Below, one piece after another: positions 44,651 through 52,795 of a stretch of DNA of 64,000 nucleotides (positions are counted from its first letter, which is position 1; the number at the start of each line of letters is the position of its first letter). The position numbers and the translations under genes are program-made. Source of the stretch: Mycobacterium sp. GA-0227b (GTDB taxonomy: Bacteria > Actinomycetota > Actinomycetes > Mycobacteriales > Mycobacteriaceae). The stretch spans positions 495,937 to 559,936 of the forward strand of contig NZ_LQIK01000001.1 in NCBI RefSeq assembly GCF_001499855.1, given 5' to 3'. The notes beneath the pieces are model-generated. The model saw nothing but the letters and a program-made list of their open reading frames with translations, had not been told where the DNA came from and searched no databases.

Positions 44651-46480
44651 ATGCTGCTCAGCGACATCGACACCTGGAATGTGGGTGCGTTGCGGTCCAT
44701 CGCGTTCGAGCTCGGCGGCGAGCTGACGACCATCGAGGGGGTCACCTCCGACCTCGAGCTCATCTCCCGGCTGCCGGGGTGGGAATCGCCTGCCGCGGAC
44801 GCCGCGCGCGGCAAGATCGACGAGACGACCGGCCGGGTGCTCGACGACGTCGCGGTGATCGGCGCCGTACAGCAACTCGCGTCGGAGACCGCCGCGGCGG
44901 TCGAGAAGCTGCAGATCGAACTCGACGCCATCCGCGCCGACATCGCCGCGCAGGGCGGCCTGCTCACCCTGTCCGACAACGGAGACGTCACCATCAACGC
45001 GCCGCCGGACATGCGTGACGAGTTGCGCCCGATCGCCGACAACATCGAGGCGCGGGCCAAGGCGCTCATCCGCCAAGCCGAGGACGTCGACGCCGACTGT
45101 GCCGAAGTCTTCGGTCACCTCGAGGACGGCGACATCACCTCGAAGGGCGCCACCGACTTCGCCGGCGCCCAGCAGATGGGGCGTGACCAGTCGGGGCTGT
45201 CTGCGCCGTATCCGCCCGAGGGCGAGGGCGCCACACCCGAAGACGTCAACGCGTGGTGGAACGCGCTGTCGCAGGAGGAGCAGGACAAGGTCAAGGCCGA
45301 ACATCCCGACTGGATCGCGAACCGCGACGGGGTGCCGACCCCGGTGCGCAGTGAGCTCAACAAGGCGGCGCTGGACCGCGAACTGGCCGACGCGCAGCGG
45401 GCCGTCGACGAGTTGCCGACGCTCGAGGAGTACCTGGGTGGCGCCGGGGCCGGCCCCGGATCGGCCATCAAGCGGTCGGAGTACAACCGGATGGTGGCCG
45501 AACGGCAGGATCGGTTGAACGATGCGAGGGCCATGAGGGCCGCGATGTCGGTGGACGGCAAGACCGAGAGCGCGTACGACCCGAACAAGTACCTGATGCT
45601 GTTGGAGTTCCCGGAAGACAGGGAAGCCCGGGCCGCCATCGCGGTCGGCAATCCCGACACCGCCGAACACGTCAGCGTGACGACGCCGGGCGTCGACACC
45701 CGACCGACCAGCCTGCCGGGCATGGTCAACGAGGCCACCGCGCTGCGCAACGAGACCGTCAACCAGCTCGAGCTCGCCAAGCGCCCCGGGGAGGAGGTGT
45801 CGACGATCGCATGGCTCGGCTATGAACCACCGGGCAAGGACATCTCGGTGCTGGAGGCCGGTTTCGAGAACCGGGCCAACGACGCCGCGCCGGATCTCGC
45901 CGACTTCTACCGCGGCATCAACGCCACCAACGAACACGGATCGGATGTGCACTTGTCGGCGCTCGGGCATTCCTACGGTTCGCTCACCACCGCGCAGGCG
46001 CTCTACGAGCTCGGCCAGACCGGGGTGGTCGACGACGCGGCGTTCTACGGTTCGCCGGGCCTGGGGCACACCGACGAAGTCGGGTCGGTCACCGGCGTCC
46101 ATGGCGTCCCGCTGGAGTTGATGCGTCCCATCGGCGACGAATCCGACATGTTCTTGCAGGACGGCCACGCATACGTCATGAGCGCGCCGGGCGACTGGAT
46201 CTCCGGAGACCCCAAGCTCGGGCCGATCCCGATGCCGTCGGCTGGTGATCTCGGGCAGTTCGGGCCGAACCCGACGACGCTGCCGCTGGAGCAACTGTCC
46301 TCGGAGGCGGCGAGAAGCCCCACTGACAATGTGTCGCGCGCGGGCGCGGAGAGCCACGCCGACTACCCCCGATCCGACGACGGCGGTGTGCTGCGCACCA
46401 CCGGCTACAACTTGGCGATCATCACCGGTGGGCTGGCGGAAGTACCTTTGGATAACGGCGACGAAAGGTTGATTCGATGA
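44651..46480 (+). CDS. DUF1023 alpha/beta hydrolase with N-terminal helical (type VII-associated) domain
   Basis: 609 residues from ATG 44651 with a TTAGGGG-like ribosome site. The N-terminal ~110 residues are helical with a WxS/WxG-like turn (LPGWESPAAD) and heptad-rich coils, resembling ESX-associated substrates. A linker region (~160-290) rich in charged residues is followed by the DUF1023 alpha/beta hydrolase, nucleophile Ser441 in ALGHSYGSLTT; an Asp and His for the triad follow (MSAPGDWISGD, SHADY). Family members stand next to lppA-like genes in M. tuberculosis (Rv2542). First gene of a three-gene unit whose members overlap by 4 bp. Function unknown; it could be an envelope or secreted esterase. 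Confidence 0.85.
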   Translation: MLLSDIDTWNVGALRSIAFELGGELTTIEGVTSDLELISRLPGWESPAADAARGKIDETTGRVLDDVAVIGAVQQLASETAAAVEKLQIELDAIRADIAAQGGLLTLSDNGDVTINAPPDMRDELRPIADNIEARAKALIRQAEDVDADCAEVFGHLEDGDITSKGATDFAGAQQMGRDQSGLSAPYPPEGEGATPEDVNAWWNALSQEEQDKVKAEHPDWIANRDGVPTPVRSELNKAALDRELADAQRAVDELPTLEEYLGGAGAGPGSAIKRSEYNRMVAERQDRLNDARAMRAAMSVDGKTESAYDPNKYLMLLEFPEDREARAAIAVGNPDTAEHVSVTTPGVDTRPTSLPGMVNEATALRNETVNQLELAKRPGEEVSTIAWLGYEPPGKDISVLEAGFENRANDAAPDLADFYRGINATNEHGSDVHLSALGHSYGSLTTAQALYELGQTGVVDDAAFYGSPGLGHTDEVGSVTGVHGVPLELMRPIGDESDMFLQDGHAYVMSAPGDWISGDPKLGPIPMPSAGDLGQFGPNPTTLPLEQLSSEAARSPTDNVSRAGAESHADYPRSDDGGVLRTTGYNLAIITGGLAEVPLDNGDERLIR

Positions 46481-47046
46481 CGACGACGCGCGCGTTGGCG
46501 GCCTTGTTGGCGACCGCGGCGCTGGTCATCGCGGGATGCAATGGCGGTGGCGGTGCGGACGGCGCCTCGGGCGCCGGCCAGGACAAACCCGAATCCCCGA
46601 TCACGAACGAGGACGTACCGGCAATGGACATCGCAGACCTGCCCGATATCGAGGCCACGCGAGCCCAGATGATCGACCTGATCGAGCGCGTACGCGGTGA
46701 GGTCAGCCGGCTGGTGCCGGCCAGTGCACCGTGGGAGTGGCGCAGAGAGGAGTCGCGCGCCGGCTGCGAGCGGAACGGCCGGCAGGGCGTGGCGCTGTAC
46801 TTCGCCAAGCTGACTTCTCCGCACTCGTTCACCGACCAGGAGTGGAACCTCGCCCTGCCCGCGGTGCAGCGGCTGGCCGCCGAGGCCGGCTTGACCTCCG
46901 ACACCGCGATGCAGAACTCGGCGGGAGCCCACGATGTGCGGTTCACCAGTGACGACGGGCGCGAGTTGATGTTCGGCTCGATCGAAGCGTCGCTGATCAC
47001 CGGAACGATCGCGTGCCGACTCTCGCCTGGAGACAAAACGCCATGA
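46477..47046 (+). CDS. Lipoprotein, LppA-like
   Basis: 189 residues; ATG overlaps the hydrolase stop by 4 bp (ATGA). Signal peptide with lipobox LVIAGC, lipidated Cys ~21, then a Gly/Ala/Ser linker. The globular part has PWEWRREESRAGCERNG with a Cys pair (Cys ~105, Cys ~182) like LppA-family proteins. By analogy to Rv2542-lppA it probably sits on the outer face of the membrane and works with the hydrolase, perhaps as a cognate binding partner; this is inference. Confidence 0.78.
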   Translation: MTTTRALAALLATAALVIAGCNGGGGADGASGAGQDKPESPITNEDVPAMDIADLPDIEATRAQMIDLIERVRGEVSRLVPASAPWEWRREESRAGCERNGRQGVALYFAKLTSPHSFTDQEWNLALPAVQRLAAEAGLTSDTAMQNSAGAHDVRFTSDDGRELMFGSIEASLITGTIACRLSPGDKTP

Positions 47047-47354
47047 CCTACGGCAATCTCAATGTAGTGACCGCCGAGGTTCGGCGGTCCGCCGACCAGA
47101 TGCAGGTGGTGGCCAACGAGGCGGCGTCGAGTCGCGCCGCGGTGGCCGACAGCATCTCGACCCAAGGTGCGGCGTGGAAGCAGGCGGGCACGCCCGGATT
47201 CGGGAAGTTCATCGACATCCTCGAGACGCAGGCGCAGCGTCTGCGCACCGACCTGACCGACCTCAGTGACAAGTTGCGCGCCGCTGCCGATGTCTACGAC
47301 CGGCAGGACCACGAAGCCGGCGCAGCGCTCGACGGTGCTGTCCGTCGCGAGTGA
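47043..47354 (+). CDS. EspC/DUF2580-like type VII secretion substrate
   Basis: 103 residues from ATG 47043, overlapping the lipoprotein stop by 4 bp. Two predicted helices flank a turn (AAWKQAGTPGFG), as in WXG100/EspC-type proteins, and the second helix ends with VYDRQDHE: a YxxxD motif (Tyr85, Asp89), the general mycobacterial type VII secretion signal. No other signal peptide. Such proteins are exported as folded helical hairpins, often with a partner. Here it may accompany the DUF1023 protein to an ESX system encoded elsewhere. Confidence 0.82.
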   Translation: MTYGNLNVVTAEVRRSADQMQVVANEAASSRAAVADSISTQGAAWKQAGTPGFGKFIDILETQAQRLRTDLTDLSDKLRAAADVYDRQDHEAGAALDGAVRRE

Positions 47355-47363
47355 AGCCGTCCG

Positions 47364-47777
47364 TCACGTCTGAAGGCGGAAGATCACCGCGCGCTGGACC
47401 ACGAAATTGATTACGGTCGCCGTGCCCTGGGCGATGACGAACGCGACCGGGACCCGCCACGGCTTCTCGTCCCACGCCACATAGAACACGTAGTTGATGC
47501 CGACCTGAACGGCATAGGTGACGGCGTAGAGGACGCAGACGGCGATGAACCGCGCAGCGCTCGGCGGCGCCTGAAAGGTCCACCGGCGGTTGATGAGATA
47601 CGCGGTCGTGGTGCCCGCGATGAAGCTGACCGTCTTGGCGACATTGACGTGCAGCCCGGCGGCGAGCAACGCGACATACAACCCGAAGTCGACGACCGCC
47701 GACACCCCGCCGGTGACGATGAACCGCCCCATCTGGGTGCCCAGGCTGAGGTTCGGCTGCATCGGCGGCTCGGCCAC
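47364..47777 (-). CDS. GtrA-family membrane protein (Rv3789-like)
   Basis: 137 residues from GTG 47777 with four membrane segments, GtrA family (GRFIVTGGVSAVVDFGLY, AYLINRRWTF). In M. tuberculosis Rv3789 lies directly before dprE1 and has been linked to arabinan assembly, either as an anchor for AftA or as a carrier-lipid translocase. Here the type VII cassette separates it from dprE1 by ~2.7 kb, so cotranscription is broken. A TAAGCT element 6 nt upstream gives it its own leaderless promoter candidate. Confidence 0.92.
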   Translation of the reverse strand: MAEPPMQPNLSLGTQMGRFIVTGGVSAVVDFGLYVALLAAGLHVNVAKTVSFIAGTTTAYLINRRWTFQAPPSAARFIAVCVLYAVTYAVQVGINYVFYVAWDEKPWRVPVAFVIAQGTATVINFVVQRAVIFRLQT

Positions 47778-47783
47778 CCGGGC

Positions 47784-47789
47784 AGCTTA
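47784..47789 (-). promoter_or_regulatory. -10 element TAAGCT before GtrA-family gene
   Basis: TANNNT 6 nt before GTG 47777 on the minus strand; separate promoter from dprE1. Confidence 0.45.
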
Positions 47790-47812
47790 CGGTGCGATCG
47801 GCGGCGATGCGG

Positions 47813-49234
47813 TCAGCGGGCCAGCCCGCTCGACTCGAGCACATCACACAATGCGTCGACGGCCGCGGCGAAAGCATTCCTGGCCGGTGTGCCGAAGCCG
47901 ATGATGATGCCGTCGGGATCGGGCACGTCGGCACTTGCCTGCGGATGCCGCATGATCGAAAGCCCCTGCAGCGCAACGCCGGCCTCACCGGCCCGTTGCA
48001 GCACCTCGGGTTCGGCGCCGTCGGGCAGCGTCAGCAGCAGATTGAGCCCCGCGTTGAGGCCGCCGATCCCGATGTGGAAGCTTCCCAACGCCTCGACGAG
48101 GGTGTCCCGGCGGCGCCGGTACCGCATCCGCATGCGTCGGATGTGCTTGTCGTAGGCGCCGCCGGCAATGAAATCGGCCATCGTCAGCTGCGCAATTCCG
48201 TTGACGTAGAACTGATCTCCGCCACTGGCCGCCAGCACCGACTCGACGAGTTGGCCCGGCAGCACCATCCAGCCCAGTCGCAGCACGGGCGACAGGCTCT
48301 TGCTGGCCGAACCGAGGTAGGCGACGCGGTCCGGGCACAGCGCCTGCAGGGCGCCAACGGGTTGGCGGTCATAGCGGAACTCGCCGTCGTAGTCGTCGTC
48401 GATCACGTAACCGTTCGCGCGTCGGGCCCACTCGACCACCGCGGCGCGCCGCTCCGGGTGAAGCGACATACCGAGCGGGCTGTGATGGGCCGGGGTCAGA
48501 AGCGCAGCGGGTACGTCGAGGGCATCCAGATCGGCCACCACCGCGCCGTGATCGTCGACGCCGATCGGCACCGTGTGCCCGCCGAGTGCGGCGATCGCAT
48601 CGCGAAAGATGAAGAGCCCGTACGCTTCCACAGCGATGGGCCGGCTGGTGCCGAACACCCGCGTCAGCATCTCGACGCCGTGCCGGGTGCCCGCGCAGAT
48701 GACAATCGACTCCGGGGTGGTGCGCACCCCGCGCACACGCGCGAGGTAGCCGGCGATCGCCTCGCGCAGTTCCAGGCGCCCGCGTGGATCACCCATGCGT
48801 AGCGCCTCGGTGGGCGCGTTGGCCAGCGCCCGGCGGGTGGACGCGACCCACTCGGCGCGGGGGAATTCCGAAACGTCTGGTGATCCGGGCATGAAGTTGT
48901 GCCGCGGTGCGGTGCGTATCCCGCGGCGGGGGCGCGCCGGGGCTGCTGCGCCGGCGGCGTTGAGGACCCACGTGCCTGCGCCCTGCCGCGAGGCGAGCCA
49001 TCCTTCCGCGACCAGCTCGGCATAAGCTTCGGCGACCGTGTTGCGGGCCAGCCCGAGGTCGCCGGCCAGACTGCGCGAAGGCGGCAACACGGCGCCGGGG
49101 GCGAGCCGCCCCGAGCGCACCGCATCGCGCAGGGCGCCGATCAGCAGGTCACGTGCGCCGCGGGTGCCGGGCACGATGCGGTGGCGCAGATCCAGATGGA
49201 GATCGCGCGTCCCCGGATTGGCCCACGAAGTCAT
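47813..49234 (-). CDS. MocR/PdxR-type GntR regulator with aminotransferase domain
   Basis: 473 residues from ATG 49234. The N-terminal ~75 residues are a GntR winged helix (APGAVLPPSRSLAGDLGLARNTV); the rest is a fold-type I aminotransferase-like domain with the PLP lysine in YLGSASKSLSPVLRLGW and DDDYDGEF. MocR proteins usually regulate a divergent gene using PLP or an amine as the signal. Divergent from the AhpD-like gene; an ATGTC-N5-GACAT palindrome lies between them. The gene may control that pair. Confidence 0.9.
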   Translation of the reverse strand: MTSWANPGTRDLHLDLRHRIVPGTRGARDLLIGALRDAVRSGRLAPGAVLPPSRSLAGDLGLARNTVAEAYAELVAEGWLASRQGAGTWVLNAAGAAAPARPRRGIRTAPRHNFMPGSPDVSEFPRAEWVASTRRALANAPTEALRMGDPRGRLELREAIAGYLARVRGVRTTPESIVICAGTRHGVEMLTRVFGTSRPIAVEAYGLFIFRDAIAALGGHTVPIGVDDHGAVVADLDALDVPAALLTPAHHSPLGMSLHPERRAAVVEWARRANGYVIDDDYDGEFRYDRQPVGALQALCPDRVAYLGSASKSLSPVLRLGWMVLPGQLVESVLAASGGDQFYVNGIAQLTMADFIAGGAYDKHIRRMRMRYRRRRDTLVEALGSFHIGIGGLNAGLNLLLTLPDGAEPEVLQRAGEAGVALQGLSIMRHPQASADVPDPDGIIIGFGTPARNAFAAAVDALCDVLESSGLAR

Positions 49235-49248
49235 GCCTGAATTGAACC

Positions 49249-49263
49249 ATGTCGCTGGGACAT
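49249..49263. promoter_or_regulatory. Inverted repeat ATGTC-N5-GACAT, candidate MocR operator
   Basis: Perfect 5-bp arms with a 5-bp spacer in the 49-bp gap between the MocR gene and the AhpD-like gene, about 7 bp upstream of the latter's -10. Binding here would block the AhpD-like promoter (inference). Confidence 0.4.
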
Positions 49264-49270
49264 TTCGTAC

Positions 49271-49276
49271 TAGCGT
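49271..49276 (+). promoter_or_regulatory. -10 element TAGCGT before AhpD-like gene
   Basis: 7 nt before ATG 49284; leaderless candidate. Confidence 0.5.
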
Positions 49277-49283
49277 CGGAGCC

Positions 49284-49766
49284 ATGACACAGACACTCGA
49301 ATCCCGCGAAGCCACCAACAGCACCGACCGGCTCAAGATCTACAAGACATCTCCCGAGTTGCTCGACGCGATGATGACGCTGAGCAACGCCGCCGCCAAG
49401 GATCTCGATGTCGAACTCGGCGAGCTGATCAAGATTCGCGCGTCGCAGATGAACCACTGCGCGTTCTGCCTCGACATGCACACCCGCGATGCGCGCAAGC
49501 ACGGCGTCGACGAGCAGAAGATCGATCTGCTGGCCGCATGGCGAGAGGCCGGCGGGCTGTTCTCCGAGCGTGAGCGCGCGGCCCTGGCACTGACCGAGGC
49601 GGTCACCGACCTGCGGGACGGCCCCGTGCCTGATGACGTGTACGCACAAGCCGCCGAGGTGTTCTCCGAGCGCGAACTGGGACAGGTCGTCGCGATGGCG
49701 GTCACCATCAACGCGTGGAACCGCATCAACGCCGCCATCGTTCAGCAACCGCCACGGCGCAGATGA
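49284..49766 (+). CDS. AhpD-like carboxymuconolactone decarboxylase-family protein
   Basis: 160 residues from ATG 49284, 7 nt after TAGCGT (leaderless candidate). The AhpD-like core has NHCAFCLDMHTRDAR: a CxxC pair with the conserved His, typical of thiol peroxidase partners of the alkylhydroperoxidase D type. Probable role: peroxide reduction or similar redox work in the cytoplasm. Divergent from the MocR gene; promoters overlap. Confidence 0.9.
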   Translation: MTQTLESREATNSTDRLKIYKTSPELLDAMMTLSNAAAKDLDVELGELIKIRASQMNHCAFCLDMHTRDARKHGVDEQKIDLLAAWREAGGLFSERERAALALTEAVTDLRDGPVPDDVYAQAAEVFSERELGQVVAMAVTINAWNRINAAIVQQPPRRR

Positions 49767-49780
49767 CGGTCAATCCCTAA

Positions 49781-49786
49781 TACCGT
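49781..49786 (+). promoter_or_regulatory. -10 element TACCGT before phosphotransferase
   Basis: 7 nt before GTG 49794; leaderless candidate. Confidence 0.45.
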
Positions 49787-49793
49787 TTCAGGC

Positions 49794-50552
49794 GTGCAGA
49801 CCCCGTCCGGTGCGCAGATCGTCGTCGATGGCGTCGGTTCCGATGCCGTCGTCTACAAGCTGCACCGGCCGGGTACCGACCCCCGCGCGCTGACAGCCCG
49901 GTTGCGGATCGCCGCCCGTTCGGACTGTCTGCTCTCACCGCTGCAGCCGGTCCCCGAGCCGGTGGGCGACCGATGGAGGACCCGGTGGCCGTGGGTGGAA
50001 ACCGTTGCCCAGCAACCCGATTGCTTACCGTGGGCCGAGGCCGGGCAGCTGCTGGCCCGGTTGCACTCGGAATCGCGCCCGCCGCGGGTGCCGCCGCACG
50101 GTTGGCCGCAGCGGATGCGGCGGGCGGTTGAAACGTTGCGCAAGGACGGCGACCCGACGGTGCGCCGGGCGGCGGCCGGCCTGCCAGACGCGGTCTGGCG
50201 CGCCGGGTCGCCGAACCGTCCGGTGACGCTGGTGCACGGCGACTTCCATCTGGGCCAGCTCGGTCGTCAGCGCGCGGACGCCCCGTGGATGCTCATCGAC
50301 ATCGACGACCTCGGCTCGGGTGACCCGGCATGGGACCTCGCCCGGCCGGCCGGGTTCTGGGCGGCGGGCCTGATTCCCGACGACGACTGGACCCGCTTCG
50401 TCGACGCCTACCGTGGCGCGGGCGGTCCCGCACTGCCCCACGATGACCCGTGGCCGGTGCTCGAACCGTTCGCGCGCGCCGCCGTCGTGCAGGCCGCCGC
50501 CCATCATCCCGACGACGACCTGCTGCTGGCCGCCTGCGCGCGGATGGGGTAG
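49794..50552 (+). CDS. Phosphotransferase-family protein
   Basis: 252 residues from GTG 49794. The kinase-like motifs are TLVHGDFHLGQL (HGDxH) and the metal-binding IDIDDLGSGDPAWDLA. It is a choline/aminoglycoside-kinase-like enzyme of unknown substrate, 27 bp after the AhpD-like gene but with its own TACCGT element 7 nt upstream. The glycine-rich N-lobe is shortened compared with typical APH enzymes. Confidence 0.82.
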   Translation: MQTPSGAQIVVDGVGSDAVVYKLHRPGTDPRALTARLRIAARSDCLLSPLQPVPEPVGDRWRTRWPWVETVAQQPDCLPWAEAGQLLARLHSESRPPRVPPHGWPQRMRRAVETLRKDGDPTVRRAAAGLPDAVWRAGSPNRPVTLVHGDFHLGQLGRQRADAPWMLIDIDDLGSGDPAWDLARPAGFWAAGLIPDDDWTRFVDAYRGAGGPALPHDDPWPVLEPFARAAVVQAAAHHPDDDLLLAACARMG

Positions 50553-50557
50553 CCGGG

Positions 50558-50875
50558 CTAGCTGGAGAAGAACAGCCGGCCGAACCCCTGCTTGCGGTAG
50601 TACTTGTTGCCGCGGTGACCCCAACCGGGCCCGTAGCCGTAGCCCGGCTGAACGGGCGGCGGGGGCGGCGGGGACTGCACGAACCGGTTCTCCATCTGGG
50701 TGAGCGACTCGAGTTCGCCGAAGTCGAGGAAGATGCCCCGGCAGGTGTCGCACTGCTCGAGGTGGATGCCGTTGCGTTCGTATGTGCGCATCGAGCCCGC
50801 ACACTTCGGGCACGTCAACGTGCCGCCGGCGCTCTGCGGTGTGGACGACGGTGGTTGATATGGCGGGATGCTCAT
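50558..50875 (-). CDS. TFIIB-type zinc-ribbon protein
   Basis: 105 residues from ATG 50875. A zinc ribbon (TCPKCAGSM ... QCDTCRGIFLDFGEL) lies at ~21-55, followed by a Pro/Gly/Tyr-rich region and a basic-aromatic C-terminus (KYYRKQGFGRLFFSS). No membrane segment. Conserved small protein in actinobacteria; function unknown. It is convergent with the phosphotransferase gene, with 5 bp between stops, and lies downstream of the ABC permease gene by 58 bp. Confidence 0.84.
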   Translation of the reverse strand: MSIPPYQPPSSTPQSAGGTLTCPKCAGSMRTYERNGIHLEQCDTCRGIFLDFGELESLTQMENRFVQSPPPPPPVQPGYGYGPGWGHRGNKYYRKQGFGRLFFSS

Positions 50876-50933
50876 ATGTCCATAACGGACGCGGCGGCGC
50901 CCTAGGTTCCGCAGGGTGCCTCGCGCAGGAGAA

Positions 50934-51764
50934 TCAAACCCAGTACGGGACGCGGGCCCGGTACTGGCGCATCGCAAACGCCGCGAGTATCCAGCCGATC
51001 ACCGTCAGCACGAGCACCACCACCCAGTGCCGTAATTCCTGGTCGGCGCCGAGCAGCGGCGCACGCACGATGTCGAGATAGTGCAGCAGCGGGTTGAGTT
51101 CGACGACCTTCGCGTACTGAGCCGCGCCCTGCTGCTGCAGGGTGGACTCGTTCCAGATGATCGGCGTCATGAAGAACAGCAGTTGCACCAGGCTGTTCAG
51201 CAGGGGGCTGATGTCGCGGTAGCGGGTCGCCAGGATGCCGAAGCACAGCGACACCCAGATGCAGTTGAGCACGATCAGCCCCAGCGCCGGAATGACCGCC
51301 AGATCGGTCCACTTCCACGGCTTGGGGTAGATCATCGCGATGATCACGAAGATGATCATGTTGTGCGCGAACAGGATCATCTGCCGCCACACCAGCCGAT
51401 ACACGTGCACCGACAGCGGGGTCGGCAGCTGCTTGATCAGCCCCTCGTTGGCGACGAACACGTCGGCGCCCTCCAAGATCGCCGCATTGATCAGGTTCCA
51501 CACGATCAGCCCGAGGGTGACGTACGGAAGGTGTTCGGCCAGTTCGAGTTTGAACAGCTTCGAGTACAGCAGGCCCATCGCGACGGCCGTCGCGCCGGTG
51601 GCGATCGTGATCCAGAACGGGCCGAGCACCGAGCGGCGGTAGCGTTGTTTGATGTCCTGCCAGCCGAGGTGCAGCCACAGTTCGCGCTTGCCGAAGCCGG
51701 CGACCAGGTCGCCCCACGCCCGGCCCATCGTCCTCGACTGCGCGGCGGCGTCGGTGAACGTCAT
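50934..51764 (-). CDS. ABC-2 type galactan exporter permease (Wzm, Rv3783-like)
   Basis: 276 residues with six membrane segments and the ABC2_membrane signature (RYRRSVLGPFWITIATG, FMTPIIWNESTL). It overlaps glfT1 by 4 bp (ATGA). With the ATPase encoded two genes upstream it exports lipid-linked galactan across the membrane; this role was shown for the M. tuberculosis/M. abscessus pair by structural and genetic work on Wzm-Wzt homologues. Family usual length. Confidence 0.94.
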   Translation of the reverse strand: MTFTDAAAQSRTMGRAWGDLVAGFGKRELWLHLGWQDIKQRYRRSVLGPFWITIATGATAVAMGLLYSKLFKLELAEHLPYVTLGLIVWNLINAAILEGADVFVANEGLIKQLPTPLSVHVYRLVWRQMILFAHNMIIFVIIAMIYPKPWKWTDLAVIPALGLIVLNCIWVSLCFGILATRYRDISPLLNSLVQLLFFMTPIIWNESTLQQQGAAQYAKVVELNPLLHYLDIVRAPLLGADQELRHWVVVLVLTVIGWILAAFAMRQYRARVPYWV

Positions 51765-52795
51765 CTCTTTTTCCCGTCGTCCCCTGCCCTACGGGCGTGG
51801 CCCCATCGCTCGCCCAGGTGTGATGGCTTGCCGAATCTCTCCTTACGGCCCAAGCGCCGCAACCGAATCCACTCCATCAGGCCGGCGGGGTCGCGGCGTG
51901 ACACCAGGAAGAACCAGCCGAAACGGGCCCATTCCTGAAACTGCAGCCGACGCAGCCCGGGTTGGGACAGCAGATAACCGCGGTTGCGGTAGGTATAGAA
52001 ACGTTTAACAGCGTTTTCCGGATACTGGGTGTGCATCCGCCCACCGAGGATGGGCTTGAACTCGTCGCCGCCCTGTGGGTGCAGGTACACCGCGGTCAAG
52101 CAGGTGCCGAACGGCAACCCGGAGCGAACCAGCCTGCGGTGCAGTTCGGTTTCGTCGCCGCGCACGAACAGCCGCAGATCCGGCACACCAACCGCGTCCA
52201 GCGTTCCGGCGGCGAACAACGCCCCGTTGAACAGCGATGCGATGCCCGGCAGCAGATCCACCCCGGCGTCGGTGCGCAACTCCTCGACCCGGCGGCGCCA
52301 CACGATGCCGCGACGCAGCGGAAACGCCAGCCGCCCAGGGTCGGTCATATCGCACACCATCGGCGACACCTCGGCAAGGCCGTGGCGCGAGGCGCACTCG
52401 AGCAGCGTGCCGAGCACCTCGGAGTCGGCGGGGCGGCCGTCGTCGTCGGCCAGCCAGACCCAATCGGCGCCCAGAGCCAGCGCGTGCAGCATGCCCAACG
52501 CGAAACCGCCTGCGCCCCCGAGGTTTCGCTGTGATCCCAGATACGTGGTCGGTACCGGCTGCCCGGCCACCAGCTCGGCCACCCGCTGGTCGCCCCCGTC
52601 TGAGAAGTCGTTGTCGACGACGATCAGATGGTCCGGCGCGCGGGTCTGGGCCGACACCGCCTCCAGCGATTTGGCCAGGTCGTCGGGCCGCCGGTGGGTG
52701 ACCACCACCGCGCACACGACGGGGCTGGTTGGCTCCTCGGGCAAGCCCTCGTCGGGGCTGGTTGGCTCCTCGGGCAAGCCCTCGTCGGCGGTCAT
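51761..52795 (-). CDS. glfT1: Galactofuranosyltransferase GlfT1
   Basis: 344 residues from ATG 52795. GT-A fold: VVVTHRRPDDLAKSLEAV, metal site VWLADDDGRPA, and RGDETELHRR; C-terminal region PENAVKRFYTYRNRGYLLSQPG. It adds the first two Galf residues to the rhamnosyl linker unit. Its first ~22 residues contain an exact duplication of DEGLPEEPTSP, from a 2x33-bp DNA tandem repeat; this makes the N-terminus longer than in M. tuberculosis (304 residues). It lies between the two export genes and overlaps both by 4 bp. Confidence 0.95.
   Translation of the reverse strand: MTADEGLPEEPTSPDEGLPEEPTSPVVCAVVVTHRRPDDLAKSLEAVSAQTRAPDHLIVVDNDFSDGGDQRVAELVAGQPVPTTYLGSQRNLGGAGGFALGMLHALALGADWVWLADDDGRPADSEVLGTLLECASRHGLAEVSPMVCDMTDPGRLAFPLRRGIVWRRRVEELRTDAGVDLLPGIASLFNGALFAAGTLDAVGVPDLRLFVRGDETELHRRLVRSGLPFGTCLTAVYLHPQGGDEFKPILGGRMHTQYPENAVKRFYTYRNRGYLLSQPGLRRLQFQEWARFGWFFLVSRRDPAGLMEWIRLRRLGRKERFGKPSHLGERWGHARRAGDDGKKR
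52721..52786. repeat. Perfect 2 x 33-bp tandem repeat in glfT1 start
   Basis: Two identical 33-bp units encode an 11-residue duplication (DEGLPEEPTSP) at the GlfT1 N-terminus. Confidence 0.95.
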
